From NCBI GenBank assembly GCA_026224775.1, contig JAMFRP010000011.1:1-64000 (forward strand): a DNA stretch of 64,000 nucleotides, read 5' to 3'. Under the pieces are notes generated by a model. It was not told the DNA's origin. It did not search any database and saw only the letters and a list, made by a program, of their open reading frames with translations. A program made the translations under genes and the position numbers. Positions 43,480-52,571 of the stretch are shown here, piece by piece. Each line of letters opens with the position of its first letter. Positions within the stretch are counted from its first letter, which is position 1. Source of the DNA: Bacteroidota bacterium (GTDB lineage: Bacteria; Bacteroidota; Bacteroidia; Sphingobacteriales; Sphingobacteriaceae).

Positions 43480-44496
43480 TTAATTTAAATATGGCGCTAT
43501 GATAGGTTCAAGCAGTTTGGCAGCTTTTTTATGTCCGTTAATACTTGGGTGAAGGCCGTCGGTATAGTCATCGGATTTGCGCGGACCAAGCCAGCCGTTG
43601 GTATCGATAAAATGGACCTTATCATCGCCGGCGGCATTGCGGACCTTTACTGCAGCAATAGTGGGTGCGGTTTTCAGGTCAAGAAAAGTCCGCAATGCAA
43701 ATATTTCCGCTTTCGGGAACTTCTCACGCACCCTTGTCAGCAGCTCGATATAAACTCTTTGGAAAACAGTATCAGGCACGCGGTTGTTATTATCATTTGT
43801 GCCCAGGTTAATTACAATAACATTTGGCGTGTAAGTCTTAAAATTCCAATCAGGAGAATCCTGAAATTTGAATGATCGGGCCTTAAAATATTGTATAATA
43901 GTACCGTTGCCCTTATTGGGCCAGGTAACTAGGTTAACGCCCGGGTAGGCAATTTGTGTATGCTCAACGCCAAGGTCTTCCGCCGCTACCCAGGCATAGT
44001 CGGATACTTCTGCCTGAGCATCCGTATAGCCGGTTGTAATGGAATCGCCTATATATTCGACCATCTTCTCGGATACTTTTGGTTTTTCAGTCCTTGCGCC
44101 GTCATCAAGCACTAGACCATCAAACTTGAAAATATAATCATAGTCCTTGCCTTGAGCGATCACAAGCGTATGTAAACCATTTAATAAGGGTTTTGTGGTA
44201 AGGTCGACTGTATCTTTTCCATTAAGGTGACTTACCCATGGTCCGTCATCTATTCTTGAGTAAAAATTACTTTTATTGCCTGCAATGAGTTTTACAGTTG
44301 TACCTGTAAAATTAACCCTGATGTATGCGCCTCCCCAATAACTAACATATTGAGCAGAATTACTCTTGTCCCAACGACCAAAATATACGATGTGTTTGTC
44401 ACCCGGCATCCCGGGCTGCGTTTGGGCGGCGAAAACCTTATGGGTAAATAATAAAAGGACTAAACCGTATAGCAATAGTATGGTTTTCTTTTTCAT
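43480..44496 (-). CDS. CE2-like SGNH carbohydrate esterase
   Basis: This 338-residue secreted esterase (signal peptide ends KVFAAQ) has the CE2 jelly-roll at about 35-130 (VYFGRWDKS, VSYWGGAYIRVNF). The SGNH domain has EYIGDSITTGY with Ser152, VINLGTNDNN as the G-x-N block, and TDGLHPSINGH with Asp313 and His316. It is the canonical short form of the paralogue at 12222, with the full Ser-Asp-His set and no extra C-terminal module. It probably deacetylates the polysaccharide or oligosaccharides in the periplasm. It is the last gene of the minus-strand operon that starts at 50837. Confidence 0.88.
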   Translation of the reverse strand: MKKKTILLLYGLVLLLFTHKVFAAQTQPGMPGDKHIVYFGRWDKSNSAQYVSYWGGAYIRVNFTGTTVKLIAGNKSNFYSRIDDGPWVSHLNGKDTVDLTTKPLLNGLHTLVIAQGKDYDYIFKFDGLVLDDGARTEKPKVSEKMVEYIGDSITTGYTDAQAEVSDYAWVAAEDLGVEHTQIAYPGVNLVTWPNKGNGTIIQYFKARSFKFQDSPDWNFKTYTPNVIVINLGTNDNNNRVPDTVFQRVYIELLTRVREKFPKAEIFALRTFLDLKTAPTIAAVKVRNAAGDDKVHFIDTNGWLGPRKSDDYTDGLHPSINGHKKAAKLLEPIIAPYLN

Positions 44497-44545
44497 GCAG
44501 ATGAAATTTTTAGTTAGTGATTAATTAATTCCTAATTAGATATAA

Positions 44546-44566
44546 CGGCCGCAAGCGAGCCGGCCG
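44546..44566 (-). repeat. Small GC-rich intra-operon hairpin
   Basis: CGGCCG at 44546-44551 pairs with CGGCCG at 44561-44566 around a 9-nt loop. It lies between the GH92 stop and the esterase start in an otherwise AT-rich gap, and may process or stabilise the transcript. Confidence 0.35.
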
Positions 44567-44642
44567 GAACAATGAATTTTATTTACTTATAAGATGATGA
44601 CATATTCACAACGAAATAAGCACATTTCCCAATAATATTTGA

Positions 44643-46943
44643 TTACGGCCGGTATTCCTTTGCCGCGCCAAATTTGTAGTTTGGTTTACTTCCCATTATT
44701 ATTTTTAGCAAGCCGCCCTTCATCATATCTTTATAAGTAATATAGCTGTAAGGGTACGGCTTACCGTTAAAAGTTATACGTTGTATATAAATATTAGCAT
44801 CACTGTTGCTTACTGATTCAATCGTAAAAGGTACGCCTGAAGTCGTTGGAATGGTTGCTTTACTTACTACAGGACTACCGATGATATATTTGCCTGACGC
44901 CGGGAATACGGGGTAAAAGCCCATTGCCGAAAAGACATACCATGCTGACATTTGCCCGCAATCTTCATTGCCGATTACACCATCCGGATTATTCGGGTAG
45001 AAATTTTTACTGATGTAACGCGTTTTTTCAACAGTTTTCCATTGCTCTCCACTAAAGTTATACAAATAAGCTGTAGCATGACTGGGCTCGTCGCCGTGGG
45101 CATATTGCCCTATCTCGCCGGTTAGATCAGCCAGATCACCTTCCGGAGTCGGTGCTTTGGCGACAAACAGGCTGTCAAGCTTATTATTGAAACCTTTATC
45201 ACCGCCTAACAGTTCGATTAAGCCATGTACATCCTGTGGTACCAGCCACAAATATTGCCAACCGTTACCTTCAGCATACAAGCCATTCTTAGTGCTGAAA
45301 GGTGAATAATTAGGTGCGAAACTCCCATCAGCAAGTTTTCCTTTTATGAAGCCGTCAGCCGGGTCAAAATACATTTTATATTCCTTGGCCCTTTTGGTAT
45401 AATATTCGTAATCGGCTGTTTTACCCATTTGTTCAGCCAGCAAAGCAGTACTGCCATCGCTCACGCCGTATTCTAACGCACGTGCTGTAGAACGATTAAC
45501 TCTGTCCGATGGCATATATTGAAGTTTTTTTACATAATCCAAACCGTAACGGTCACTTTCAGACGTGTTTTTCACGGCTTCGTAAGCATGGTCGGCATCA
45601 AAGCCCCTGATACCCTTCAGACAAGCTTCATCCACTATCTGCATACTGCTGATGCCTACCATCGTGCCGGTTTCCCATCCATCCAAAGGCCAAACGGGTA
45701 GATATTTTTGTTGATCGTATATCGCAAGCAAGCTGTTTACCATGTCGCCAACCCGGTTGGGCTCTAACAAAAGATAAAGCGGATCGGCAGCGCGATAGGT
45801 GTCCCATGTAGAAAAAATGGAATAATTAGTAAAACCTGGGTGATGGTACACTTGTTTGTCAGTGCCTCGGTAGTCGCCGTTATGATCGTTAAATATTGCC
45901 GGGTCTATCATGGTATGGAACAGGGCAGTATAGAATATTTTTTTGTCAGAAAGCCTACGTGTTTCGATCTTTATCTTTGAAAGCTCCTTATTCCATTTGT
46001 CATTAGCCTCCTTAACTACCCGCTCAAAATTCCAGTCAGGAATTTCTGTTTGGATATTGTCCAACGCATTCTCTGGGCTTACCGGCGATATGCCCACTTT
46101 CAGCATTACAGTAGCCGGCGCTTTGTTGAAAGTGATCAGGCCTTTAATGTTATCGCCGGTAGCATCGTCGCCATCCACGGCATTGTCGTTGCTGTAAGCC
46201 ATAAAATTCGCAATAGGCACTGAAGACTTGATGGCGAAAAATATCCATCGGTTTTTGGCCCAGCCATTTGATCTGCGACGACCAACCAACGTATAATTAT
46301 CTATCTTTTTGATATTGCAATCAAAGGATTTGGAATTGATGCCCGTTTGCAGATCGATGATGATATGGGCTTCTTTTCCTGCCGGAAAGTGATAGCGATG
46401 GAAAGCTACACGCTCGCTGGCGGTTAACTCGACATCAACATCATAATTAAGCAATTTAACCGAATAATAGCCTGGTTGAACCTTCTCTTGTTTGTGCGAA
46501 TAGCGCGAAGAAAATGAATTTTCCGATACCTGCTCAACCTCCCGTCGGCCATTTGCGGCTACCTGGTTCCCGGTTCCGGGGATTTTAACCACAGTGATCC
46601 CTTCATCTAAACGCACATGACCCGTATAAGGCATGATCAGTATGTCTGCCAGGTCGCCGATACCTGTACCACTTAAATGAGTTTGCGCAAAGCCGATCGT
46701 CAGACTATCGGCATAGTTATACCCCGAGCACCAGTCCCAGCCCTTATAGTGATTGTCGGGGCCGACCTGTACTGCACCAAATGGCACGCTGGCACCTACG
46801 AAAACGTGTCCATGGCCGCCGGCACCAATGTAGGGATCGACAAAAGAAGTCGGTTCCGGGACGGCACTTTTTTGTGCATGGGCCGGGTATACCAAAAGAA
46901 CGATCGCAAATAAAATAATGTAATTCTTATAAAAAAATCTCAT
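44643..46943 (-). CDS. GH92 exo-alpha-mannosidase (classical type)
   Basis: This 766-residue secreted enzyme (signal peptide ends YPAHAQ) has the classical GH92 start FVDPYIGAGGHGHVF, then THLSGTGIGDL. Near the C-terminus AHGDEPSHATAYLYN and NEDCGQMSAWYVFSAMGFYP supply the acid/base residues and calcium site. It removes terminal alpha-mannose and complements the divergent GH92 at 27568. It is co-directional with the lyase gene upstream (120 bp gap) and the esterase downstream. Confidence 0.94.
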   Translation of the reverse strand: MRFFYKNYIILFAIVLLVYPAHAQKSAVPEPTSFVDPYIGAGGHGHVFVGASVPFGAVQVGPDNHYKGWDWCSGYNYADSLTIGFAQTHLSGTGIGDLADILIMPYTGHVRLDEGITVVKIPGTGNQVAANGRREVEQVSENSFSSRYSHKQEKVQPGYYSVKLLNYDVDVELTASERVAFHRYHFPAGKEAHIIIDLQTGINSKSFDCNIKKIDNYTLVGRRRSNGWAKNRWIFFAIKSSVPIANFMAYSNDNAVDGDDATGDNIKGLITFNKAPATVMLKVGISPVSPENALDNIQTEIPDWNFERVVKEANDKWNKELSKIKIETRRLSDKKIFYTALFHTMIDPAIFNDHNGDYRGTDKQVYHHPGFTNYSIFSTWDTYRAADPLYLLLEPNRVGDMVNSLLAIYDQQKYLPVWPLDGWETGTMVGISSMQIVDEACLKGIRGFDADHAYEAVKNTSESDRYGLDYVKKLQYMPSDRVNRSTARALEYGVSDGSTALLAEQMGKTADYEYYTKRAKEYKMYFDPADGFIKGKLADGSFAPNYSPFSTKNGLYAEGNGWQYLWLVPQDVHGLIELLGGDKGFNNKLDSLFVAKAPTPEGDLADLTGEIGQYAHGDEPSHATAYLYNFSGEQWKTVEKTRYISKNFYPNNPDGVIGNEDCGQMSAWYVFSAMGFYPVFPASGKYIIGSPVVSKATIPTTSGVPFTIESVSNSDANIYIQRITFNGKPYPYSYITYKDMMKGGLLKIIMGSKPNYKFGAAKEYRP

Positions 46944-47063
46944 GGTAATTAATTGGGTTATTTAGTTAAATCAAATTTTAATTGGCTCCAGGGTTCCAGG
47001 CTGAATAAACCGTAGCCTCGTAAACGCAATTATTGTCAGATACTGTCATTGCAGATTTTTCCT

Positions 47064-49079
47064 TTACATACCGTTGTCACTCAAAATATTATGTTGTAAA
47101 AGCGCTTTTTCTTTACTCGCGATGCCTTTGGCTGCATTGTTACGGCTGATATTGCTGTTTATCTGTACATTTTCGCCGTTTGCATAAATGCCATTCTGGT
47201 CGTTGCCCTCGGCAAGATTGTTTATTATATGCAGGTTTTTCACATCCAGGCAGTAAATCCCATTCAGTTTATTGCGTTCGGTTTCGTTTCCTGAAAAAAT
47301 GATGTCGTTGCCGGCAATAATGCTACAGCCATTACCCCATGGAGAGCTATCCAAACGCGTATCATTAACTTGTACATGCTCCACATGCAGCAGGCGTAGG
47401 TTGTGGTGTTGCCCGCCCCCTGGAACCGTCCATGAACCATTGTCGCTGAAGTCACAGTTATGGATGGTGAGATTAACACACCCGCTGATATAAATGCCAC
47501 TCTTAGTGCAGTTTTGCACAGTGATATGGTCAATAACAATATTGTGGATCAGGCTATCAGATGTGCCTGCAAACAATATCCCGCCACGGGATGGCGAACT
47601 CTCATAAGCGCGTATGCGACGGTCATTATTCGGGTCGGAACTTATGGCAGCGCTTGTTGCCCCTTCGATCAGTAAGTCACGGATCGTCACATCGTGCATG
47701 TTTGAGACCTTGTTTTTCAATACAATGTCATCGCTGACTGTAGGGGCGAAGAATAGGATAGTTCCTAGTCCCTCGCCACACAAGGTAATATTTGACGGGA
47801 CGAGCAGGCCCGCACTTATGGTGTGGACGCCTTTTAATAACAGCACTGTGCCGCCGGGCTTGCAATTATCAAGCGCTGATTGTATCGGTTCACCGGGTTT
47901 TACGCGAACAGCATCAGCCGGTAAGTCCTCAACCTTTTCAGAAGCGCCCGCTCGAATGGCATCTGTTCCCGGCTCGGGTAGATTACTGTATTTTCCATCT
48001 TCATGTGGTACGGTATGTATATTAGTAAGCAATACCTGTGATGTCTTAGCCCTTGTACGTTCCATCATTTTGCCGGTATAAGGCATATTGAGGTGATCTG
48101 TGAAATGATAATGATTATAAACATTTTCATAAATATCCCTCAGCGTTCCGCGCTCACGTTCGGATATCGGCCCGTAAACAGGCACGTTTCCTCCCAATAG
48201 ATATTTTGAAGCATATTCAAATCCCCGCGCAAGCCTGTTGTCAGCAACACTGTATAGGTCAATTCCTTGTGTCCACGCAGTTTGTGCGGCTTTGGCAAAT
48301 TCGCCCAAACCCAGCTGCACATGGCCCCAATCCCTGGTAGCTTCTTGTATCTGTCCGCCCGGGTAGATGTACTTAGTGATGCCGCCATTACCGTTGCCGA
48401 TGTAGAACTTGGTAACCGCGCGGTTAAACATCGCATGATCTTCGCAAAAAACAGCAAGGCACATCATGGTATTGATCATGCTGGCATCCCAGTTCCCGTT
48501 TGCTTCGGGAAAGAAATCTTTAATCAGAGGATAATAAACCGTAAGCATCATGAACTTAAATTGCGCTGCGTCTTTTACTTTCCAACCCGAATTACTATAT
48601 TTCAGTATCTCAGCAGCGTTAAGCAAAAAATGCCCGGATAAACCGGCCAGCAATTTAGCATTGTTGCCGCTTAAATCCCATAATGTATAGGACCATGCGT
48701 TGATAATGCCCGTAGCTTCATTGGCATATTCCTGTTTACCTGTGATATACCAGAGAATAGCGGCGCTGTAGGCAATGTCGGAAGATTTCATCAGTTCTTT
48801 GCCGCCTAAATCAGATGATCCATAGGGTCCCTGTGACAGATGTGAAACAGGATGTGTTATATAGTCAGTCGGGGTTGATGATTTTAAACGGTCGAAGGCA
48901 GCCTTCCAAGGCTGCACGCCCAAAAGTGCTTCCTTTTTCATCAGCTCCAGATCTTGCCTGTTTTGTGCCATGCCGGGATGAACAAATGCTTTGCTGTCGC
49001 TGAGTTGCTGAATTTTAGTTTGCGCTTTTACACTTAGAAATGCGCCGGTGAGCAGTAATATAATTATATGTTTCTTCAT
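47064..49079 (-). CDS. Alginate-lyase-domain / right-handed beta-helix fusion
   Basis: This 671-residue secreted protein (signal peptide ends LSVKAQ) has an alginate-lyase-type (alpha/alpha) toroid at about residues 30-370 (FVHPGMAQNRQDLELMK, NGNWDASMINTMMCLAVF, YPGGQIQEATRDWGHVQLG). Residues about 385-671 form a parallel beta-helix like pectate lyases (VKPGEPIQSALDNCKPGG, then many NxxxxNxxxGI turns). Toroid and beta-helix are usually found in different lyases, so a two-step depolymerase is possible. The frame ends at TAA after SDNGM. Beyond it another frame runs from YVKEKSAMTVSDNNC to AWNPGAN and a stop at 46978, which could be a frameshifted natural C-terminus. Confidence 0.82.
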   Translation of the reverse strand: MKKHIIILLLTGAFLSVKAQTKIQQLSDSKAFVHPGMAQNRQDLELMKKEALLGVQPWKAAFDRLKSSTPTDYITHPVSHLSQGPYGSSDLGGKELMKSSDIAYSAAILWYITGKQEYANEATGIINAWSYTLWDLSGNNAKLLAGLSGHFLLNAAEILKYSNSGWKVKDAAQFKFMMLTVYYPLIKDFFPEANGNWDASMINTMMCLAVFCEDHAMFNRAVTKFYIGNGNGGITKYIYPGGQIQEATRDWGHVQLGLGEFAKAAQTAWTQGIDLYSVADNRLARGFEYASKYLLGGNVPVYGPISERERGTLRDIYENVYNHYHFTDHLNMPYTGKMMERTRAKTSQVLLTNIHTVPHEDGKYSNLPEPGTDAIRAGASEKVEDLPADAVRVKPGEPIQSALDNCKPGGTVLLLKGVHTISAGLLVPSNITLCGEGLGTILFFAPTVSDDIVLKNKVSNMHDVTIRDLLIEGATSAAISSDPNNDRRIRAYESSPSRGGILFAGTSDSLIHNIVIDHITVQNCTKSGIYISGCVNLTIHNCDFSDNGSWTVPGGGQHHNLRLLHVEHVQVNDTRLDSSPWGNGCSIIAGNDIIFSGNETERNKLNGIYCLDVKNLHIINNLAEGNDQNGIYANGENVQINSNISRNNAAKGIASKEKALLQHNILSDNGM

Positions 49080-49094
49080 CTTTCACGGGGTAAA

Positions 49095-50837
49095 TTATTT
49101 CTCAATGATCTGCCAACGCAATTCATCATGTGTTTTAGGATCGAAAGGAGTACTTACGTCGGGAACCTGTATTACCCGTGTTCCGTTAGTGGTTCTGTTG
49201 TTACTGCTTAGCGCATATTTATCGGTTTTACTTACAATACGGCAATCGCCGGTGCCGTCCCACTCAAGGTGCCATTTAACGATATCGGTTTGTGTGTCGG
49301 TTACTTGTGTGAGCTTGTCATTTTCGGCAGATGCAGCCAATGCCTTACCTGACATGCGGTTTTTAATGGTAAAATATCCTTTTCCGTCTAAAATGATCTG
49401 CCATTCGGCTTCATCACCCGGGGTCTGCACGACGGTTGTGTTGTCTTTATTGTGCAAGGCCATTCCGCTTGCCTTATTTTTAATGATATAAGTTTTTTTC
49501 AAGTCAAACGGTGACACTGGTATCGGGAAAGCGACAGGTGAATGGCTTCTGAGCAGTTTTGCCCCGGCCCCGGTCAGACGCAGATAATAGTCGCTTGTCG
49601 CACCTTCATAGGTTAGAAATGGCGCTTGGGTTGGCGGATGGTTGCTTATTTTCTCAATCTGAGTTCCCTCGTTTATTTCATCAAACATTGCCACAAATGC
49701 GCTGTTGATTACACCTGTTTTTGAGGCTGCAACAAAATATTGCCATAGGTAATCACCTTGCCGGCGTGGGACTGCCGGCAGTCCTGGCCAGGGCACCTTA
49801 GCTCGGGCGTTAGACGCGTTTAGCACCCCCGGAGGTGGCCCGGCTATATTAGTACCGGAGTTGATTACCGGAATAAATATTACATTGTTTTCCTTGCATT
49901 TGACGATATCCGCAGCCCATTCATCGGTAAAAGGCACTCGATAGCCCGTTGCCGGATCTGTTGTGACGCGCCCTACACTCCATGGCTGTAAGGCCGCGCA
50001 GCGCATCAGCATTGCCTGAAACTCGGGTGTGCCCTGCCTCCATTTATTATCTGCGCCGGCTACTAATGTTGCCTGATATTTACCGGGGGCAAGCAAAAAA
50101 TCAAGCACAGGGGTCATGTAATCAGGCTGAGACGCCGGACGACCCGGGAAAAATCCCCAGATAAGCAACACTGGCTTGCCGTTGTGATGTAAATAGCGCG
50201 GATCAGAGGTTACACCCTGGTCAACCATGTTTTTCCATTGTGTTATAATGGTATTGTAAACATCCGCTTTTGTACTGCGAGGTCCGAATGAACTCATGTC
50301 CCACATATAAGCCCATGTTCGCCCGGTTACAGTCGCTGCCTTTCGCACATTGTTCATAACTGTCAGCATCGCTGAATCGGCATGCCCGTTGCGGAAACTG
50401 CCGCAAAATTCTGACAGCCATACGCCGTCGATACCATACTCTTTCATCCATTCAAAATGCTTAAGAACCGAGTAATAGTTTTGCGGGCTATACATATAGG
50501 CTTGATTGCTGCTTGGGTCGGTAAAACCCGGTACGGGGAATAGGTCCTGTTTCCTGAATTCGCTTACATCAGGCCAGGTGTCAAAGGCTAAATTTTGCGC
50601 TGTAATGCCGGCATGGTTAAACACGTGCGCCCAGCTGGTGCTTCCGGGTCTGTCACCTGGACAGCGAAACCAGCCTTGATAGCCCGCCATTATTTTATTG
50701 TTCAGGCTAGTGGCATCAACCACACCCTGCGCAATTAGAGGTTTATCGCAAGCCACTATTAAGCTGATTGTGATTGCCAGGTATCTAAGAAGCTTCACGC
50801 AGTTAGCTCCGTTGACGGATGAATTTTGAGATGACAT
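49095..50837 (-). CDS. GH71/99-like hydrolase with beta-trefoil lectin module
   Basis: This 580-residue secreted protein (signal peptide ends KPLIAQ) is closely similar to the one at 33597: NNKIMAGYQGWFRCPGD, DGVWLSEFCGSF, WAYMWDMSSFG and MFDEINEGTQIEK, with Glu387 and Glu390 at the GH99 catalytic positions. Residues about 440-580 form a beta-trefoil, ricin-type module (YIIKNKASGMALHNKDN, YFTIKNRMSGKALAA, RIVSKTDKYALSS), longer than in the paralogue. It is the first gene of the minus-strand operon 50837-43480, behind operator site E. Confidence 0.85.
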   Translation of the reverse strand: MSSQNSSVNGANCVKLLRYLAITISLIVACDKPLIAQGVVDATSLNNKIMAGYQGWFRCPGDRPGSTSWAHVFNHAGITAQNLAFDTWPDVSEFRKQDLFPVPGFTDPSSNQAYMYSPQNYYSVLKHFEWMKEYGIDGVWLSEFCGSFRNGHADSAMLTVMNNVRKAATVTGRTWAYMWDMSSFGPRSTKADVYNTIITQWKNMVDQGVTSDPRYLHHNGKPVLLIWGFFPGRPASQPDYMTPVLDFLLAPGKYQATLVAGADNKWRQGTPEFQAMLMRCAALQPWSVGRVTTDPATGYRVPFTDEWAADIVKCKENNVIFIPVINSGTNIAGPPPGVLNASNARAKVPWPGLPAVPRRQGDYLWQYFVAASKTGVINSAFVAMFDEINEGTQIEKISNHPPTQAPFLTYEGATSDYYLRLTGAGAKLLRSHSPVAFPIPVSPFDLKKTYIIKNKASGMALHNKDNTTVVQTPGDEAEWQIILDGKGYFTIKNRMSGKALAASAENDKLTQVTDTQTDIVKWHLEWDGTGDCRIVSKTDKYALSSNNRTTNGTRVIQVPDVSTPFDPKTHDELRWQIIEK

Positions 50838-50866
50838 ATTGATATAGTTGGTAACATAGAGAACTG

Positions 50867-50912
50867 CAAATTACCTGTGATCTCTTAATCATTGTTTAAT
50901 AATTCCTTAATT
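50867..50912 (-). promoter_or_regulatory. Triple 11-bp direct repeat plus -7 box (SARP-type operator, site E)
   Basis: Read on the minus strand: AATTAAG (50912-50906), TATTAAA (50901-50895) and GATTAAG (50890-50884), spaced exactly 11 bp. After 9 nt comes GTAATTTG (50874-50867), which keeps the TTTG half of the -7 box. The ATG at 50837 lies about 30 nt downstream. This is the only site on the minus strand and has the same geometry as sites A-D. Confidence 0.72.
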
Positions 50913-51267
50913 GGATTTATAATTTTGCAACAAGAAGGTTACAATTACAGGAAAACTCGTTATATCCTCTTTAATATCTAATAATAGTATCTTTAAAGCG
51001 GCAATCAGGCAAGCTTGAGCAAGCTGCTTAACGAGCGGAGATATGTTTAAGATTTACTTTCAAAACAATAGATTAAATCTCTGCCAGTATTAGCAAACTA
51101 AATGAACCATAATTAACTATAAGGAACATGAGCACCCCAAATAGCCTGTAAAGCCCGGTTTTGAAAGGGCCTGGCTTTTGTTGTTTTGGTATTAGATAGT
51201 TAGAATTTGCACGCTTAAATGTTCTGGCTAACACCTATAAAGCATATCTTTGCCGGACCAGCCATCA
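50913..51267. other. Intergenic region with a weak hairpin
   Basis: This gap of about 355 bp has no recognisable gene. A weak stem (AAAGCC/GGCTTT, 51150-51178) followed by a T-rich run on the plus strand is the only structure seen. Confidence 0.4.
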
Positions 51268-52121
51268 CTATGCGCTTTGGATCATCAGCAATACTTTCAA
51301 CCGAAGAATCCCTTGGTCGAATGAAAGCGCATAATCGCGGTAAGCCAGACCCGTCACATCCCGGTACAGCCAGAGGTGAACACGCGAATGTTGCTCTAAA
51401 AAAGGCAGCGCGCGGTCGAACAAACCCGCGCCATTCAGCACTACAAAATCAACCGTGCGCGGGTCTTCATAAGGGTGCAAAGCCTGGTAAGAAAGGAAGT
51501 CCATAAAGCCCTCGAAAATATGTGCAGAAACAGCGCCCGAACCCAGGTAGGTAATGCCTTTGGGCGCACTGCTTTGCTTGAAATTTTTGTTGCGGATCTC
51601 TCAGCCGCCCGCATCGTTCTGAAAGCCGATACCTTAGTAAGAATGACCATTAATTTCGTAGGAAACCTCCTTGCAAAACTGTCCGCAACCGCTATTGGAA
51701 TTGACCGTTCATGCAGGTAATTTTTAAGCGGGTAAGCATAAAGCGGCCGTACGTCTTTTACCGTTAATTTGCTATCCGACCCGGCACGCCCCCCATGCAA
51801 ATCCGGTTTATGCAAATCGAGCTGGTGAGGGGAAAAAGAAGCATTCATCCTGTCCAGCAGTTCCGTTATGGAACAGCCGTGGTAACGGAGTAAAAAGTCT
51901 ACCGGGTTACCGCCTGCCATCAGCCCGAAATCATACCATTCATTGGCCACGCGGTCAACATGAAAACTTGCCGTCCGCTCATTCCGTAATGGCGACACAT
52001 ACCAATAATCGGTATCGCCTTTCTTTCGCGATACCACCTCATGGCCCAGCATCTCTAACAGATAAGCCAGGTCCAACTCCCTAAGCCGGGAAAGCGAAAA
52101 CACCTCACTTGTAAAATCCAT
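51268..52121 (-). pseudogene. Broken Toprim/CHC2-type DNA primase of a mobile element
   Basis: The frame begins MDFTSEVFSLSRLRELDLA and carries a primase N-terminal domain in which YVSPLRNERTASFHVDR takes the place of the CHC2 zinc-binding segment (Cys residues absent). After about 145 codons the frame shifts. In the new frame KEVSYEINGHSY is followed by TAA, then GIGFQNDAGG by TGA, then APKGITYLGSGAVSAHIFEG and MDFLSYQALHPYED, typical of the Toprim part. The two stops replace codons for residues that look like Tyr and Trp. Such primases are carried by Bacteroidota integrative elements, so this marks a decayed element. Confidence 0.72.
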
Positions 52122-52255
52122 TGCACAAATCCCTTTCAAAATCAAATCAAAAGTAAAGTGCCCATCTCACATTCACCTATCCTCCCCAAATATTGATGAG
52201 GATCGTTTCATTCCGCCCAACTACCTTTGAGCTATTAATTAACCATTAAAATCAA

Positions 52256-52540
52256 ATGAATATGGCAACGAATGTGTTGGGAAAGGTCTATGAAACTTTG
52301 TTATGTAGCCCAGGGATGAACGAGGCGGTGAAAGTCGATGTCAAGGTTAACCGAAAAGCAATCTTACTGTTGAGCAGCGTAGTGGAAAACGGATTGAGCA
52401 AGGATGAAAACTATGCACAGGAATTATTAGCGCTGGTACCTGTAGAAGATCTGAATGAACTCAAAGGCTTTGCAGAGGAATGCCTGAAAAAGGCAGGATT
52501 AACGGAATTGAGTGAAAAAATGAAAAGCCTGCATAAGTAA
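52256..52540 (+). CDS. Small conserved-looking protein of unknown function
   Basis: This 94-residue protein has no signal peptide and no cysteine-rich motif. It is mostly helical: VLGKVYETLLCSP, RKAILLLSSVVENGLSK, ELLALVPVEDLNELKGFAEECLKKAG. I do not recognise a family. A TACCTTTG box (52222-52229) lies 27 bp upstream of the ATG and fits the Bacteroidota -7 consensus, so it is probably expressed on its own. A start at the second ATG (52262) is also possible. Confidence 0.6.
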   Translation: MNMATNVLGKVYETLLCSPGMNEAVKVDVKVNRKAILLLSSVVENGLSKDENYAQELLALVPVEDLNELKGFAEECLKKAGLTELSEKMKSLHK

Positions 52541-52571
52541 GCGGCAAAATAAATAGCATGGCTGCCAACAG

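Noticed and set aside
44515-44545. Three 11-bp-spaced TAATTA-like heptamers upstream of the minus-strand esterase (44496)
   Set aside because: The 11-bp period is present, but no -7 box lies at the 9-nt distance, the start codon follows too closely, and the segment is a low-complexity TTAATTAATT run.
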